Both the position numbers and the translations under genes were made by a program. Shown piece after piece: positions 11,014 through 22,900 of a DNA stretch of 64,000 nt. This DNA is from Apricaphanius iberus (Eukaryota > Chordata > Actinopteri > Cyprinodontiformes > Aphaniidae): NCBI GenBank assembly GCA_028564705.1, contig JAPXFQ010002662.1, positions 1,178,001 to 1,242,000 of the forward strand, given 5' to 3'. The notes below the pieces were generated by a model. The model saw nothing but the letters and a program-made list of their open reading frames with translations. It ran no database searches and was not told where the DNA came from. The first letter of the stretch is position 1; each line of letters opens with the position of its first letter.

Positions 11014-11300
11014 TTACTTGTAAAGGGATATTTGCTGGTTCACGGAGAGTATTGATCCTGGTAGAAGTTTCAGACAACCTGTGAATCCACTACTGTATTG
11101 TCCCAAGTTGGAAAAACAGTTGTCCAAGAAATGTTTGCCACAAAGTACCACATGCTTCCTCAGTCGGTCGGGCACATTCCCTGCATGACTAAAATATATC
11201 CACAAGCTTTTCAGTGGCTCAGAAGTGGGGAGGACAAAAAAGATTTATGTTCTCCTTTGTACAACCAGGTACAGTGCAATTTGGATGCAGTCTGTACTCC
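11014..11300 (-). pseudogene. Second THAP-type zinc-finger exon, frameshifted
   Basis: The minus strand reads NCTVPGCTKENINLF, a stop and frame change near 11215, then VLCGKHFLDNCFSNLGQYSS and GFTGCLKLLPGSILS. CxxxC, C-x2-HF, DCF.NLGQY and the L..GSIPS-type ending match THAP domains of the class seen in fish transposon-derived genes. It is distinct from the exon at 10.2 kb and is broken in the middle. Confidence 0.55.
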
Positions 11301-11914
11301 ATGCTGTTGGTTTGTTGTTTGCCTATTACCGTAGTTCTCCGTGCAGCGGAGGGAGGGGCTTGGAGGGTGTAGTTCGGGGAATGGGGTAATTTGCTGGAAC
11401 TCAACAAGTAATATGCCGAAACGTGTCGTCATATGCCAAACTGCCAAACAGCCTGTTTCTTAGTGCTAATTTCCCGATGTAGGGAGACATACCCCGGTAC
11501 AAAGGAAAGACTAATCAGTAATTTTAACCCCTTAGGGGCCATAGGCAGGCTGGGGGAACTAAAAGATATGATCAAAAACCTCAAAAAATGCAAATTTGGT
11601 GCCAGGTCCACTTTAAAGCCCCTTTAAGATATGTGAAAGACATTAATTTGATTCTAAAATAAAATGTATTTGTTTTAGAAACACTGTGGGCACCTCTCCC
11701 CCTCTTGATTACTGTAGAATGGTTCAGTCCGCTGGCACCAAAATCATATTCAGAACAGCAATATCTCAATTAGCCAGCTTCATAACCCCAAAGAAGACAG
11801 AAGAAGCGAGGAAAAGAAACTGGGCTGCAATAGCAACTGGCCGAGCTTCGCCGCTGCAGGAGGCTTTTTATGCAGATTCATACCGGGGGACATCCGTTCT
11901 GCAGCTGGTGTGAA

Positions 11915-14900
11915 TCGGAGATAAGGGAAGTTCCAGTGTTAAGTCGGCAGAGCAGCAAGATGGGAGAGGTCAGAAAACAACTCCTTCCCTTTATTGCTGT
12001 GAGAGATCTTTTCTGTCAAACTGTTGCTCAGTTTAGGTCAAAGTAGGATTAGCTTCTTAAACCCAGTATTACAATTTTTCAGTTTTGTGTGGTTAGCTTC
12101 TGTGAGTGACACGTAGAGATACAGCAGAATGTTGAAAGAGCCGTGTTGCTAAAAGATTGGTAAGTAATAAATGCATGCTTTGGGGTTATTTGGGCATGAT
12201 GATCTGATACAGTGCCAGGGAATTTGTTTGATGGTTTACTAACTGACACGCTGTCAGTTTGATGTTTTGTTCTTTTGACTGTGCTTGTAAACTTCTTCAG
12301 AAGTGCTCCATAGAGATTTCAATATCTTCTTTGGCTGTTGCTCGGTATTGCTAATAACCAGGAGCCCTCATGTCGCAATGCAAAGAGTTTAAAACCGCTA
12401 TATTTGTGGTTTTTATGCATTTTGGTTGACTATATAGTTTCAGCACATTTTGTATTGAGTTACCACTGCGTTACAGTGCGCATTATTCAGTTAAAGTGAT
12501 GTTTTCGGACATAAATTAGTACTAGCTCATTAGCGGAGTCGCTCTTTAGATCTTTACGTCATGGCGATGTGATACAGTGATACAGTAGCTTTGCTCAAAT
12601 AAGTAATTTCGATGTTGTGATGCGTTCCATGCATTCTGGGGTTTTGGACACCAAACAGGCAGAAGTGAGCATACATATAGACACATTGAATGTTATTGTT
12701 TTCATCTGGGTATTTTTCGCGCATATGTTGAAAACACATACATAGAAAAATAAAAATATAAATATTCAAAATAAAGTTAGTAAAAAAAAATAATATAAAC
12801 ATCTGTAAAAGTATTCCAAAGCAATATTAGCAATGCCTAATGATGTCATAATATTCATATTAAGGCTACAACATTTATATCAAAATTTTATATTCTATAG
12901 AAAAAAAAACAGGTGCCTAAAGAGGTAAAATCAAAGTCAACATTTTCTTTCCGGGGAGCCTGCCCCCGGACCCACCTAGATGGGTAATATCCATCTCACC
13001 TTTTTTAGCCCTGATCCGTTTTCATGTCTGGACTGGTCAGCCTTTACAGACCCAACTCTTCAGCTAGGGTGAGAGGAGATAGTGGTGGCCCCCCACAAGT
13101 TAGCTGGGCCTTAGCCTTAGCCTTCTTTTGATTAGCTGCATGATGGGAAGAATGCACAAAAAATACTTAATAGACCTACATCTATCCAGTAATTAATTGA
13201 TTTCAATCTTATCCCTTTGGAAAATCTTTTTTGTTTCATTTTGACTTGAGAAAGAGTTAGTTTGGCTCCAGAAGGATTGCATCTAATTAAGTTAGAGCCC
13301 AATATATGTCAAAGTCAATATACAATATTATTTTTTACTCAATAAATTGGTGGCAAAAGAAAGTAAACTTTGAATAATAATCGAACATCCAGCAACACAT
13401 TTTAAATTATACATTATCTTCCAGCACCAGTTGACCTCAACTGGGAATAACGGGTAGAAAAATAATAAATAAGAATGAATATTGTAGAGAGCTAGTATAT
13501 TTACGGGTGATGTCTGCAATAAAGCTGAGCCAGTAGGAATGCTCTATTATTCAAATTAGAGTGCAGTGTAACGTTTTAACTTGAAGACGGCACTCCACTG
13601 ATGTTTTTTGGAAGAAAATTAATATTATTTTACTAAAATGTACTAAGAAAATAAAAAATAATGAAGAGGCATGTAGATTATACAGCATATCAGCAAAACA
13701 AAGTTGATTAGAAATGAGTTGGACTTTAAACTCACACACACTGTTATTTTTTTGCCAAGCCATCGTTCTTTCTTTAGCTTTATTTCTTTTTATTCATAAT
13801 GATTGGCTTGAATTCCTAATTAGTCAGCATTAGTACTTTCAGCTCCACTTCTTTGACGTATTCTGCCCTTTTTTTCTCTTCAGTTTCCTTTGTGATTTGT
13901 GAATTCGGTGATCCATTGAGAGAGTCTTTATGTCTCAGGGTTTAGCAGGAGTAGGTTGATTAACCAGATTCTTATTAGGTGTTCTGGAACCAACATACTG
14001 TGGTTAAGCAGGTTTTGGGTTGATTAACCAAGACTCCAGAGTTTACCACATGGTAAGTTAACCAAGCTTTCTGGAACAGGCCCCAGGTGGCACCCGGCAT
14101 GTCTTGGTGAGTAAATTGACATAATGCATGCTATAAATTAGGTCCAGATTGAAAAAAACAAATTTCCCCTTTTAAAAAAACTAAGTCATTTGGAGGATTC
14201 TGGAGAACTTGACTCCATACTGTGGAAAGTTGCCGGTCTAAGGCGAACGATAAAAGGAGAAGGAGGGACAATCAAAATGGTGGCAAAGTCCGTTTAGGAA
14301 TAGCAGTGCACAGAGCTGATTTTAAATGAACACGTTCAGATGCAGGCAGCAACTTCAGTTGATCCTGTCTTCAGACAGCTGCTTTCGTATAACTCAGATG
14401 CCAACAGACTTCCTTGCTGTACAAAAGAGAAGTTGGATAGCTTGGCAAAGTAATGCTCTGAAGGTTTAGGAAACTGGTCCTGTCCTGGCCCGTAGGTTGG
14501 AACCAAAGGAGAAGATTTTGCTAGCAAAGATTTGAGTGTCCCTGTCGCCCAATAGGGATGGAAAGACAATAGTTTATTTGAGAATAGTCCTTTTATTAGC
14601 TCTGCCTGTCATCACTGGCCAAAGACCAATGAGAATGCACCGAGGGCAGTGCAAGCTCTTTCGTCATTACTGGTCACAGGCCAATGAGAAAGATCTGAGG
14701 GCATGCAAAAGGGTTCTGGGGACCGCGTAAAATTTATGGAAAATGAATATCAACACGAGCAATTTAATTCTTGGTTGGTTTGGTTTCCGACCTTTTCAGA
14801 GAAGCTTGAGATCATGTAGAGATACCAGCTAACTCCATCCTTACCCAGCTTGTCTCAGCCTGATAGCCTTTTTCCACCAATTTGAGACCACATGCGTGCG

Positions 14901-15200
14901 GTAGGAGTAGAGTTTACTTGGGGTTCTTGTTTTACTAACAATATCACTCCAAACAGAAAATTTTGGGCATAATAATAATTACTAATTCTTATTTTTCACC
15001 AAATGAATCAAAAGCGATGCATAATCTAAATTATTCAGCACTCCGTCCCTCATTCTGTGTCTCTACTCCCTCTTTCGGTACTCCCCATAAAGATAGTGCA
15101 GTTGTATAATGATGATAACATAAAAAATATATATATAATTTGGAGATAAACCTCACAAACAAAAATCCTCCAACAACCTTCCCTAAATACTGCTATTAAC
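11915..15200. other. Long AT-rich stretch, nothing recognised
   Basis: Only short frames without motifs. No exon, terminal repeat or tandem array recognised. Palindromic TTAACC/GGTTAA pieces at 13955-14070 suggest an unclassified repeat. Confidence 0.35.
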
Positions 15201-15399
15201 GCCATGTTTAATCAGGACCTTTGAAATACCGGGTCATGTTATATTTTGTTTTTAGATAGTATTGATTGCTTTTATATTTGTAACAACTGGGGATGCACCG
15301 ATACCGTATAATGTACTCATATCGGTTAAAGTTAACTGATACCATGAACTGATACTTAAAATGTGTAAACTCAGCAATAATCTGCAACCTCATCAGAAG

Positions 15400-15560
15400 A
15401 TGCTCCTTTCGAGATGTTAACTTCCGTGGACGACCTGGACTCCGTAAGATGGTTGCACTTCCATCTTTCTTAAGTTCTTGGGTCACTTTTGCTACAGTAT
15501 TTTGACTGATATAAGAAGCTTTGTTGATCTTTTTTTAGACCTCACCTTTTTTGTGTAAAG
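15400..15560 (-). mobile_element. Tc1/mariner transposase N-terminal fragment
   Basis: The minus strand encodes NKASYISQNTVAKVTQELKK, then DGSATILRSPGRPRKLTSRK: a helix-turn-helix followed by the GRPRK AT-hook-like motif of Tc1-like transposases. The DDE domain is absent. Confidence 0.7.
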
Positions 15561-15759
15561 AAATTATTTACTTTCTCAGATTTTGTGACATTTCTCTTCC
15601 ATGGGGAGCCATTGCCGACAGCATGAAATGGGAATAGTCACCTGTCTGCTATACATTTCTTAAATAAATCACTAGACTCACCTGTGGTTGAATGCCTGTT
15701 AGAATGTTGTATTATTAAGTGTCGCTTTTATTAAGTGTGGGGTTAGGGCTGGGTGGTAT

Positions 15760-16493
15760 GGCAAGGCAAGGACATTTTATTTGTATAGCACACTTTCAAC
15801 ACAAGGCAATTCAAGGTGCTTTACATGATTAAAATTGGAACACAGCATAAATCAATTTGATGATCAAAATGCAAGAAAGCAATTACAATAAGACAATAGT
15901 CAAGACAATACAACAATGTAAGGACAAGCGGGTAAAAACATAGTTTGTATTCACTAACTGATCTCACTGAAAAGCTCCAAGTTCTTCCTTCCACTAACTG
16001 ATCGTGCTGCAAAAGCTCACAGTTTTAATTCACTAACTGATCTTGCTTCAAAGCTCACAGTTATTCGTTCCACTAACTTATCTTGCTGAAAAAGCTCACA
16101 GTTATTTATTCACTAACTGATCGCGCTGAAACGCTCACAGTTTTTATTCCATAACTAATTTCGCTGAAAAGCTCACAGATCTTCCTTCCACTAACTGATC
16201 TTGCTGAAAAAGATCTCAGCTTTTATTCCATAACTGATCTTCCTGAAAAAGCTCAGTTTTTATTTACTAACTGATCTCGCTGGAAAGCTCACAGTTTTTA
16301 TTCCATAACTGATCTCGCTGAAAAGCTCACAATTCTTCCTTCCACTAACTGATCTTACTGAAAAAGCTCAATGTTCTTAATTATAAAAAAGAAAGAAAGC
16401 ATTTACAGTAATCAATTGTGTGAAAATTAAAAAGAAGCAAGTAAAAACAGTTACTCATAGGCGAGTCTAAATAGGTAAGTTTTAATTTTAGAC
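15760..16493 (+). repeat. Dispersed fish repeat, 5' half, interrupted at a TTAA-type site
   Basis: Begins GGCAAGGCAAGGACATTTTA and continues GTATAGCACACTTTCAACAC and GGCAATTCAAGGTGCTTTAC. It contains the expanded minisatellite, then GAGTCTAAATAGGTAAGTTT. From memory of this family, the next consensus part (TTAAAGGAG ... GGTAGTTTGTTCC) is found 12.6 kb away at 29114, so this is half of one repeat. Confidence 0.75.
15951..16378 (+). repeat. Minisatellite, about 39-bp unit, 11 copies
   Basis: Units follow CACTAACTGATCTTGCTGAA, then AAGCTCACAGTTTTTATTC with 37-41 bp spacing; about 11 imperfect copies. The array sits inside the dispersed fish repeat. Confidence 0.9.
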
Positions 16494-16497
16494 CTAA

Positions 16498-16516
16498 AGG
16501 AGCAGGGGGCCGGATT
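16498..16516 (+). repeat. Left terminal inverted repeat of the TTAA-type element
   Basis: AGGAGCAGGGGGCCGGATT, matched in inverted orientation at 29095-29113 allowing two single-base indels. The preceding CTAA corresponds to TTAA at the right end. Confidence 0.65.
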
Positions 16517-16648
16517 GAAGAATTAAACTCGCAACTGCTGCGCCCGGCGCTGCGAGTAACTACAGCCAACGCGGGAGCGCGTGCAAAAAGTAAATCAGCG
16601 ACGTAACGTAATTTCAGGCCGCCGCACATCACCAGCTGTACAAGCAAC

Positions 16649-18236
16649 ATGTCTAGCGATGAAGTAAGCAATAGTGTGTTCTTTGTTGTAACATTAGTAA
16701 ATATATTTGACAACATTAGCATATTCATTCATACATACCTACCAGTAGTGATGTAAAGCATCTATACCTTCCTCAGACCATTTCAAGTTGTTTTATTACT
16801 GGCAAGAAGCCAACAGCGTAATGCTACTTTACCACGACAGGTTTTAGCTGCGTCTGATTTTTGACTTCCTTAGGCAAATTGTATCTAGCCTATTATCTTG
16901 CAGGAATGTTGCTGGCAAGCTAATGTAAATATGGCCATCATCACATAAAAAGATAATCTTTCAAGCCTTTGAACATTCATGAAAAAGTTTGCATTACTGA
17001 CAATGCACAATAACAATGTAAATTAGAACAGAAATGTCAGTGTATCAATAATAATGCGTCAAAAAATATATCCTATTGAGGGTAATAATTTGGCTTTGTG
17101 TCTGAATATGATTTCTGACAGTTGTAGTGAAATTATGGGTATTATTTTGGATCAGGCTTCCAAGATAATGCAAGTGTGTAATCATGTAAAAGCATTTCAT
17201 GTTTCAAGGCACTGACAATTTATGAAACTTTTGTCATTACAGACAATGCACCATAACTACGTAAATAAGAAAATAACTTTCAGTGTTGGTTCAGAGATAA
17301 TAGAATCAAATATATCCCCTTGTATATCTCATTGTTTTAGGAAATAACTCTGGAAAGTGTGATGGTGGACTCTTCAGAGGAGTACAAATCTCAGCCTGCC
17401 ACAGACTCCAATGAGTCATGGAAAAATTTTAGAATAGGGGGTAAAGGAAAGGGTGAGAGGAAAGGGTCGGGGTAGGGCACGTTCAAGGGGTGAGGGCAGC
17501 AAGTCGAGGTCCAGAGCTGCTTCAATATGAACAGGGCGCCGGGGCGGGCAGCGAACAGCAGCTCACCGGGAACGGCTTGCATTGCTGAGAGCTGCGAGTG
17601 TAGCGGACATGCAGGTTGGTTATCACTTCTATGGTCAAAGAATTATGTGAACATGTAAAATGGCTAAAATTTGAATAATGGATGTAGTACAAACATTTGC
17701 CTCTGATTATTTTCTAGATGGCTTTACAACAACTGAGCCAAGAGGACAGAGATCACATTCTACAGCAGGTGGTGGCCCGTCTACCAGGTGTGATGCTGGA
17801 CATCTTGGAGTTCTGTCAACAGACACCAGCTCCCCACTTTCCTGATCAAGGGCAGCCGACATGGTGCACTTGCCTGAACTGCAGACGTATGCCTACATAG
17901 ATGGAAAACCTGTGCTGTTGGCAGACTTCTGAATTCTGTCTAAGCAGAAGTGCTTACCTGGAGCTATACTGCATGGATGAAGGCATACTATGCCTGGTGA
18001 GGATGACCTGGAATTATATATTTGTCTTACAGGACAATCAGAATGTGGGTACCGACAACAGGGAGTTTTGGTTCGCTTCCTACCACCAATTCACTATATG
18101 GCAACATGGGCATCTGGGAAGAGGCAGTCGGAGGCCAATTCCAAGTTGCTGTGTCCTCTGCATACGTGCAAAATTCCCTGACCCATTTGGCAGTTATGTT
18201 GTCTACAAAGAAGCTCCATTCAGAGGGGAAGACTGA
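16649..18236 (+). pseudogene. P2RX7_C-domain protein gene (P2X7 receptor cytoplasmic 'ballast'-type domain), three exons, disrupted
   Basis: Exons: 16649-16663 (MSSDE, donor gtaagc), 17341-17614, 17718-18236. Exon 2 opens EITLESVMVDSSEEYKSQ (acidic), becomes Arg/Gly-rich (GRGRARSRG) and ends HRERLALLRAASVADMQ. Exon 3 reads LSQEDRDHILQQVVARLPG, WCTCLNCRRMPT, ENLCCW, DNREFWFASYHQFTIWQHG and IPSCCVLCIRAKFPDPFGSY. The Cys pattern (CxCxxC, CC, SCC), WQHG and the FPDPFG.Y end match the zinc-binding C-terminal domain of P2X7 receptors; there is no receptor channel part. Breaks: a 1-base insertion in exon 2 (274 bp where phases need 273), TGA at 17528-17530 (CGA to TGA type) and an in-frame TAG at 17898-17900. 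Cytosolic function is unknown. Confidence 0.8.
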
Positions 18237-18397
18237 AATTTACAGCTGATCTAGGACCACAACGACTCAAAATAGCAACCACACATAAAAAATATTGTTT
18301 GTGCAATATATTTATTTTTATTGTTCAAAGTTTACAGTGTTTTTAAAATTTGTATTTGTACATAGTTTGCTTTTCTAAACTTTTCATAAAAAAAAAA

Positions 18398-18403
18398 AAT
18401 AAA
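18398..18403 (+). terminator. Poly(A) signal for the P2RX7_C gene
   Basis: AATAAA about 160 bp after the stop, within an A-rich stretch. The signal is plausible but A-richness weakens it. Confidence 0.4.
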
Positions 18404-19052
18404 TAAAAAGAATACGTTGGTTGTCTCTTCTTCTCATGTGTCATGTAGCCGGTACCTTTATGGAGAGGAGAAACAGTAGTATTAGAACATATAGCAAGGC
18501 GCTAGCAAATATCGCAATTGTCATTTTCAACTTGCCATTGGCTAAATGTGTACCAATGGCTTGATGCTGGTAGTGTGCTCATTTCAAATAGTTCCAGACT
18601 TTCACAAGAATAACTAGCGGATTACCATAAATGATTCAGCACAAAGGTTGTCAGATTTTCTGCTCACTTGTACAGCAGGTGGATTAGAAGACTTTTTATT
18701 TCACCAGCATAGCAATTGAAAGTACCGGTAAGCTGAAATAATATGTGGGATGCAGGTCAATGTAGGTAGCGGAGCAGGGCACACTTAGGCCGCCATGATT
18801 GGTTCTCGTTCCAAAGAAGGATAGTGTATGGAAGTAAAAAAACAGCTTTCACAAGATCAATCTTGCTTCGTTTTTATTGCATTATACATGCACACAGCCA
18901 TACACAAACGCATTTCGTCCAGAGCAGCTTTTGACTAAAATACATATGTGTATTGCTGTGTGTGCGTCTAATGCATTAAAAAGGCAAAAAGACTGATCTT
19001 GTCAATAAGGTAGATTCATCATGGATTCAAGTGAATGACATACCTCTCCTCT
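18404..19052. other. Interval between two convergent 3' ends
   Basis: Lies between the stop of the P2RX7_C gene (18236) and the stop of the transposase-like gene (19053). It holds AATAAA on the minus strand at 18878-18873, a reasonable poly(A) signal for the latter. No coding content seen. Confidence 0.45.
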
Positions 19053-19929
19053 TCAAATGTGTGTCTGGACGAGTTCTGCTGTAGGAGGTGGCACAATTTG
19101 AGCAAGATTTCCAAGATACCTTGGATCTCCCGGCCAAACTTCCGCCGTTCTTGGGAGCCCCCCTCTGTCCATACACTTTCTCGGGATCTGACGCTGCAGT
19201 TTGGGGATATAGCTGCAGTCCATCTTAACCTTACCACTTGAACACGGTAATTGCGGGACTTCTTGTTGTATAGTTGCTTGTATCTAAAAGACAAACGTAC
19301 AATATTCACTGCAGTTCCCCCTCTTTCTCCTGTCTTTTCTGTCCATCAACTTTATAATACTGTACTAGCACATTTGCAAATTTTTTTGAAGTACTTATAA
19401 TTCTCCCTTCTACTGAAAGTAAAAAAAAAAAGTTATACTTACGACTTCTCATTATTCCTGTGTATGTAATCGGGTCAGTGGTTGTGTTGGTTGTAGTGGT
19501 TGTAGTCCAACGCAGCAAAAAGGCACCTTGCTTCGTAGACCGGAGGAGAGACCGCAAACCTGTGTTTATGCATGGAGGCCGAGGGACAGGTTTAGAAAAG
19601 CTGAACCCTATAATTATCCCTAGAATAAATTTTTCTTGGGCAGAATATTTGCTCAATACTTCTATTCTTTGTTTAGAACCAGGAAAATACAACAATGGCA
19701 ATACTTTCAATAAGCTTTTATCAAACATGGAATAATCGTATCAAGATCCAATTACCTTTTTCCAGCATACATGAGTATGCAGTTCTGGAAGCTCTCAAGT
19801 TCTTCCGTCGACCTGGCAGAAAAAACCAAGCTGAAACTTAACAAACATTTGTCTTTCTAAGTCCCTCTTTCCCCTTGTTAGTACTATATTCAATTTATCA
19901 GCTTTTATAATGACACTGTAGCTTTTCAG

Positions 19930-22900
19930 CTTATTAAAACAATGTTATTAATGTACCGAAAGGTAAGATACACTGACACTGAGATACATCTTATAGTTAT
20001 CAGTGATCACGCTCCTGTTTCTTTAAATTTAGCAAGTAGAATAGCAACCCTTCAATATAAAAATTGGAGATTTAATACATCATTACTTAAGGATAGAGAA
20101 TTTATTAAATATATTGAAAAAGAATGGGCTTCATACATGGAATTTAATTATCTCCCTGGTATGTCGCCATCCACTCTCTGGCAGGCAGGGAAAGCTGTGA
20201 TTAGAGGTAAAATAATTTCATTCTCATCAAATAAAAAGAGAACAGAAAATAAACATGTTCAAGACATAGAAGAAACTATCAAATCATTAAAAGCTTCCCT
20301 TGATAAAGAGAGCTTAAGCAAAATACGGAAAGCAAAATTAGAATTGAAATTATTAATAAACGGACGCAGTTCTTAATCCAAAGACTTCGAATAGAAAACT
20401 TGAACATAGTAATAACTCAGGTAGCGTCTTAGCTAATCAGTTAAAAGTAAATAAAGAAAAAAACAACTATATCTGCAATCAAAGACAAAATTGGGAATAT
20501 AATATATGATCCTGAAAGAATAAACAACACATTCAAAGAATTTTATGCCCTGGATTCATCGCTAACAGTGTCTGAACTCCAGGAGGCCCTCCAATCCATG
20601 CCTAATAATAAAGCTCCAGGCCCAGATGGATTTCCAGTAGAGTTCTATAAAGAATTCTGGAATATTCTGGCACCAACATTGTACAAAATGTTACAGGAAA
20701 CAAAGGAAAATGGTCGTTTACCACCAAACATGAACTCTGCCTACATCAATCTTCTATTAAAACCAGGAAAAGACCCTATGTCTCCTACCAGTTATCGTCC
20801 CATTTCTCTTATTAATGTTGATTTTAAAATAATTTGCAAAGCTCTTGCAAGATGGATTTAGAAAATAACACCTCTAATAATTCATCCTGATTGAAACAGG
20901 TTTTATAAAAGGTAGGCTCTGTTCCACAAATTCACGTAGATTAATAGATTTAATAGATTATTCCTACTGTAAAAACGTCCAAACGAATATATTATCTTTA
21001 GATGCAGAAAAAGCATTTAATAGAGTTATTTGCAACCTTACATACATTTGGGTTCAGTAATTCTTTTGTAAACTGGTTAAAAATATTATACAGCTCACCA
21101 ACAGCATGTATTAGGACTAATAATCAAACATCATCAAGGTTTTTCCTTCAGAGAGGTACCAGGCAGGGATGTCCACTTTCTTCCTCCCTCTTTGCTATTT
21201 TTATTGAACCCTTAGCAGCAGCAATCGGGCAAAAATAATAATGTTAAAGGTATACAATGCAACAAAATAGAACATAAAATTAGTCTGTATGCAGATGATG
21301 TACTACTCTTTCTACAGCATTCACAAACTTCTTTCTCTCAGGTAATTGAGTTGATAAAATCTTATTGAAGAGTTTCAGACTATTCCATAAATTGGTTAAA
21401 ATCTACAGTCCTTCCAATCAACTGTTCTTTCCAGGGTCCAGTTGCTGTGCAACTCTGGTTGGGAAATATTACATATCTAGGTATCCATATCTCACCAAGA
21501 CTGGCAGACTTATCAAAGCTAAACTACGTCCCACTTTAAAAAAAAGTGGAAGATGATCTGGCAAGGTGGAAATCCCTTCCAATATCACTTATTGGAAGCG
21601 TAGCTACAATAAAAATGATGGTTTTGCCTAGAATCAATTATTTATTCTCAATGATCCCAAGCAAACCATCACCTGATTGGTTTAGAACTCTGGACTCTTC
21701 TGTTTCTAATTTTTTTTTAGACAGATAAACCCCCACGTATCAGCTTAAAAACACTACAGAAGTCCAAAGATATCGAGGTCTAGACCTACCAAACTTTTGT
21801 CATTATTTCTTAGCTAACAGGCTCCAATACACATCAAGATGGGTAAAACACAGTTATATCGATGAGTGCTGGGTAGATGTTGAACAGACACTATGCAATA
21901 AGATAAGACTTTCAGATCTACCTTTTGTTAGCTCAAATATAAAACAAAATGAATGTTTTAAAAGTATTAATATCAGCTCCTCTCTGACAGCTTGGTGGGA
22001 ATTTCTTAAAATGACAAAGACCTCACTAGTCCAATGCAGGCGTACACCCATCTGGAATAACCCGGATATCTTACAAAAAAAATGCATGATCAACTTTCCA
22101 AGCTGGAGTTGTAAAGGAATTGAATACCTGGAGCATATATTTGATGGAACATACTTTATCCAATTTAATAGATTGGTTACACAATTCGGAATTAACAAGA
22201 ATAAATTCTTAGAATACCAACAAATTAAATCAATTATAAAAAATAAATTTAGGCTCAATACAGTTGATTTACAAATTCCAGGAAAAGTTTTAGACTTCCT
22301 TAATCTTAACCCTCCCAAACTGCTATCTAAAATATACAAAACATTAAATAGAATAGATGAATCAATAGCCCTTCCTATTTCAAAATGGGAGATGGACTTG
22401 TCCATCTCAATTGACCAAAACCTCTGGTCTCAAATTTCATTAAGAACCTTTAAATTTCTTAAAAATCCTAATCTACGATTAATACAATATAAAATCCTTC
22501 ATAGAGTGCATTATACAGGGCAACGGATGTTCAAGATGGGTTATACGCCGTCTGATACCTGTTTACAATGTACAAGCAATCTACCAGACAATTATATTCA
22601 TGCTCTTTGGTTCTGCCCACCTGTTAAGAAATATTGGTACCAGATATGTGAAGACCTATCAAAGTGTCTGAAATGTAATATCACACCTGCTCCCACAGTT
22701 TGCTTGCTGGGAAATTTAGATGAAGTTACCATGGATACAAAGTCTATGCAATTAGTTCACATCGCCTTATGCATCGCTAAGAAAAATATTCTCTTGAACT
22801 GGAAAAATAAAAATACTCTGAATATTAATCAATTTAGAGATCTCCTTCTGGGATGAATTTAGGTCTGCCCCTGGGATGGGGGCGGGCGGATGGCCTGGGC

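Noticed and set aside
15951..16378. CRISPR-like array of regular repeats
   Set aside because: Units are directly joined and imperfect with no unique spacers, in a vertebrate genome; it is a minisatellite.
17528..17900. Stops in the P2RX7_C gene as recoded codons (selenocysteine or readthrough)
   Set aside because: There is also a frameshift in the same exon, and no SECIS-like element was seen; ordinary pseudogene decay is simpler.
21854..22405. A 183-codon minus-strand frame
   Set aside because: It lies opposite the clear L1 C-terminal frame on the plus strand and has no motif.
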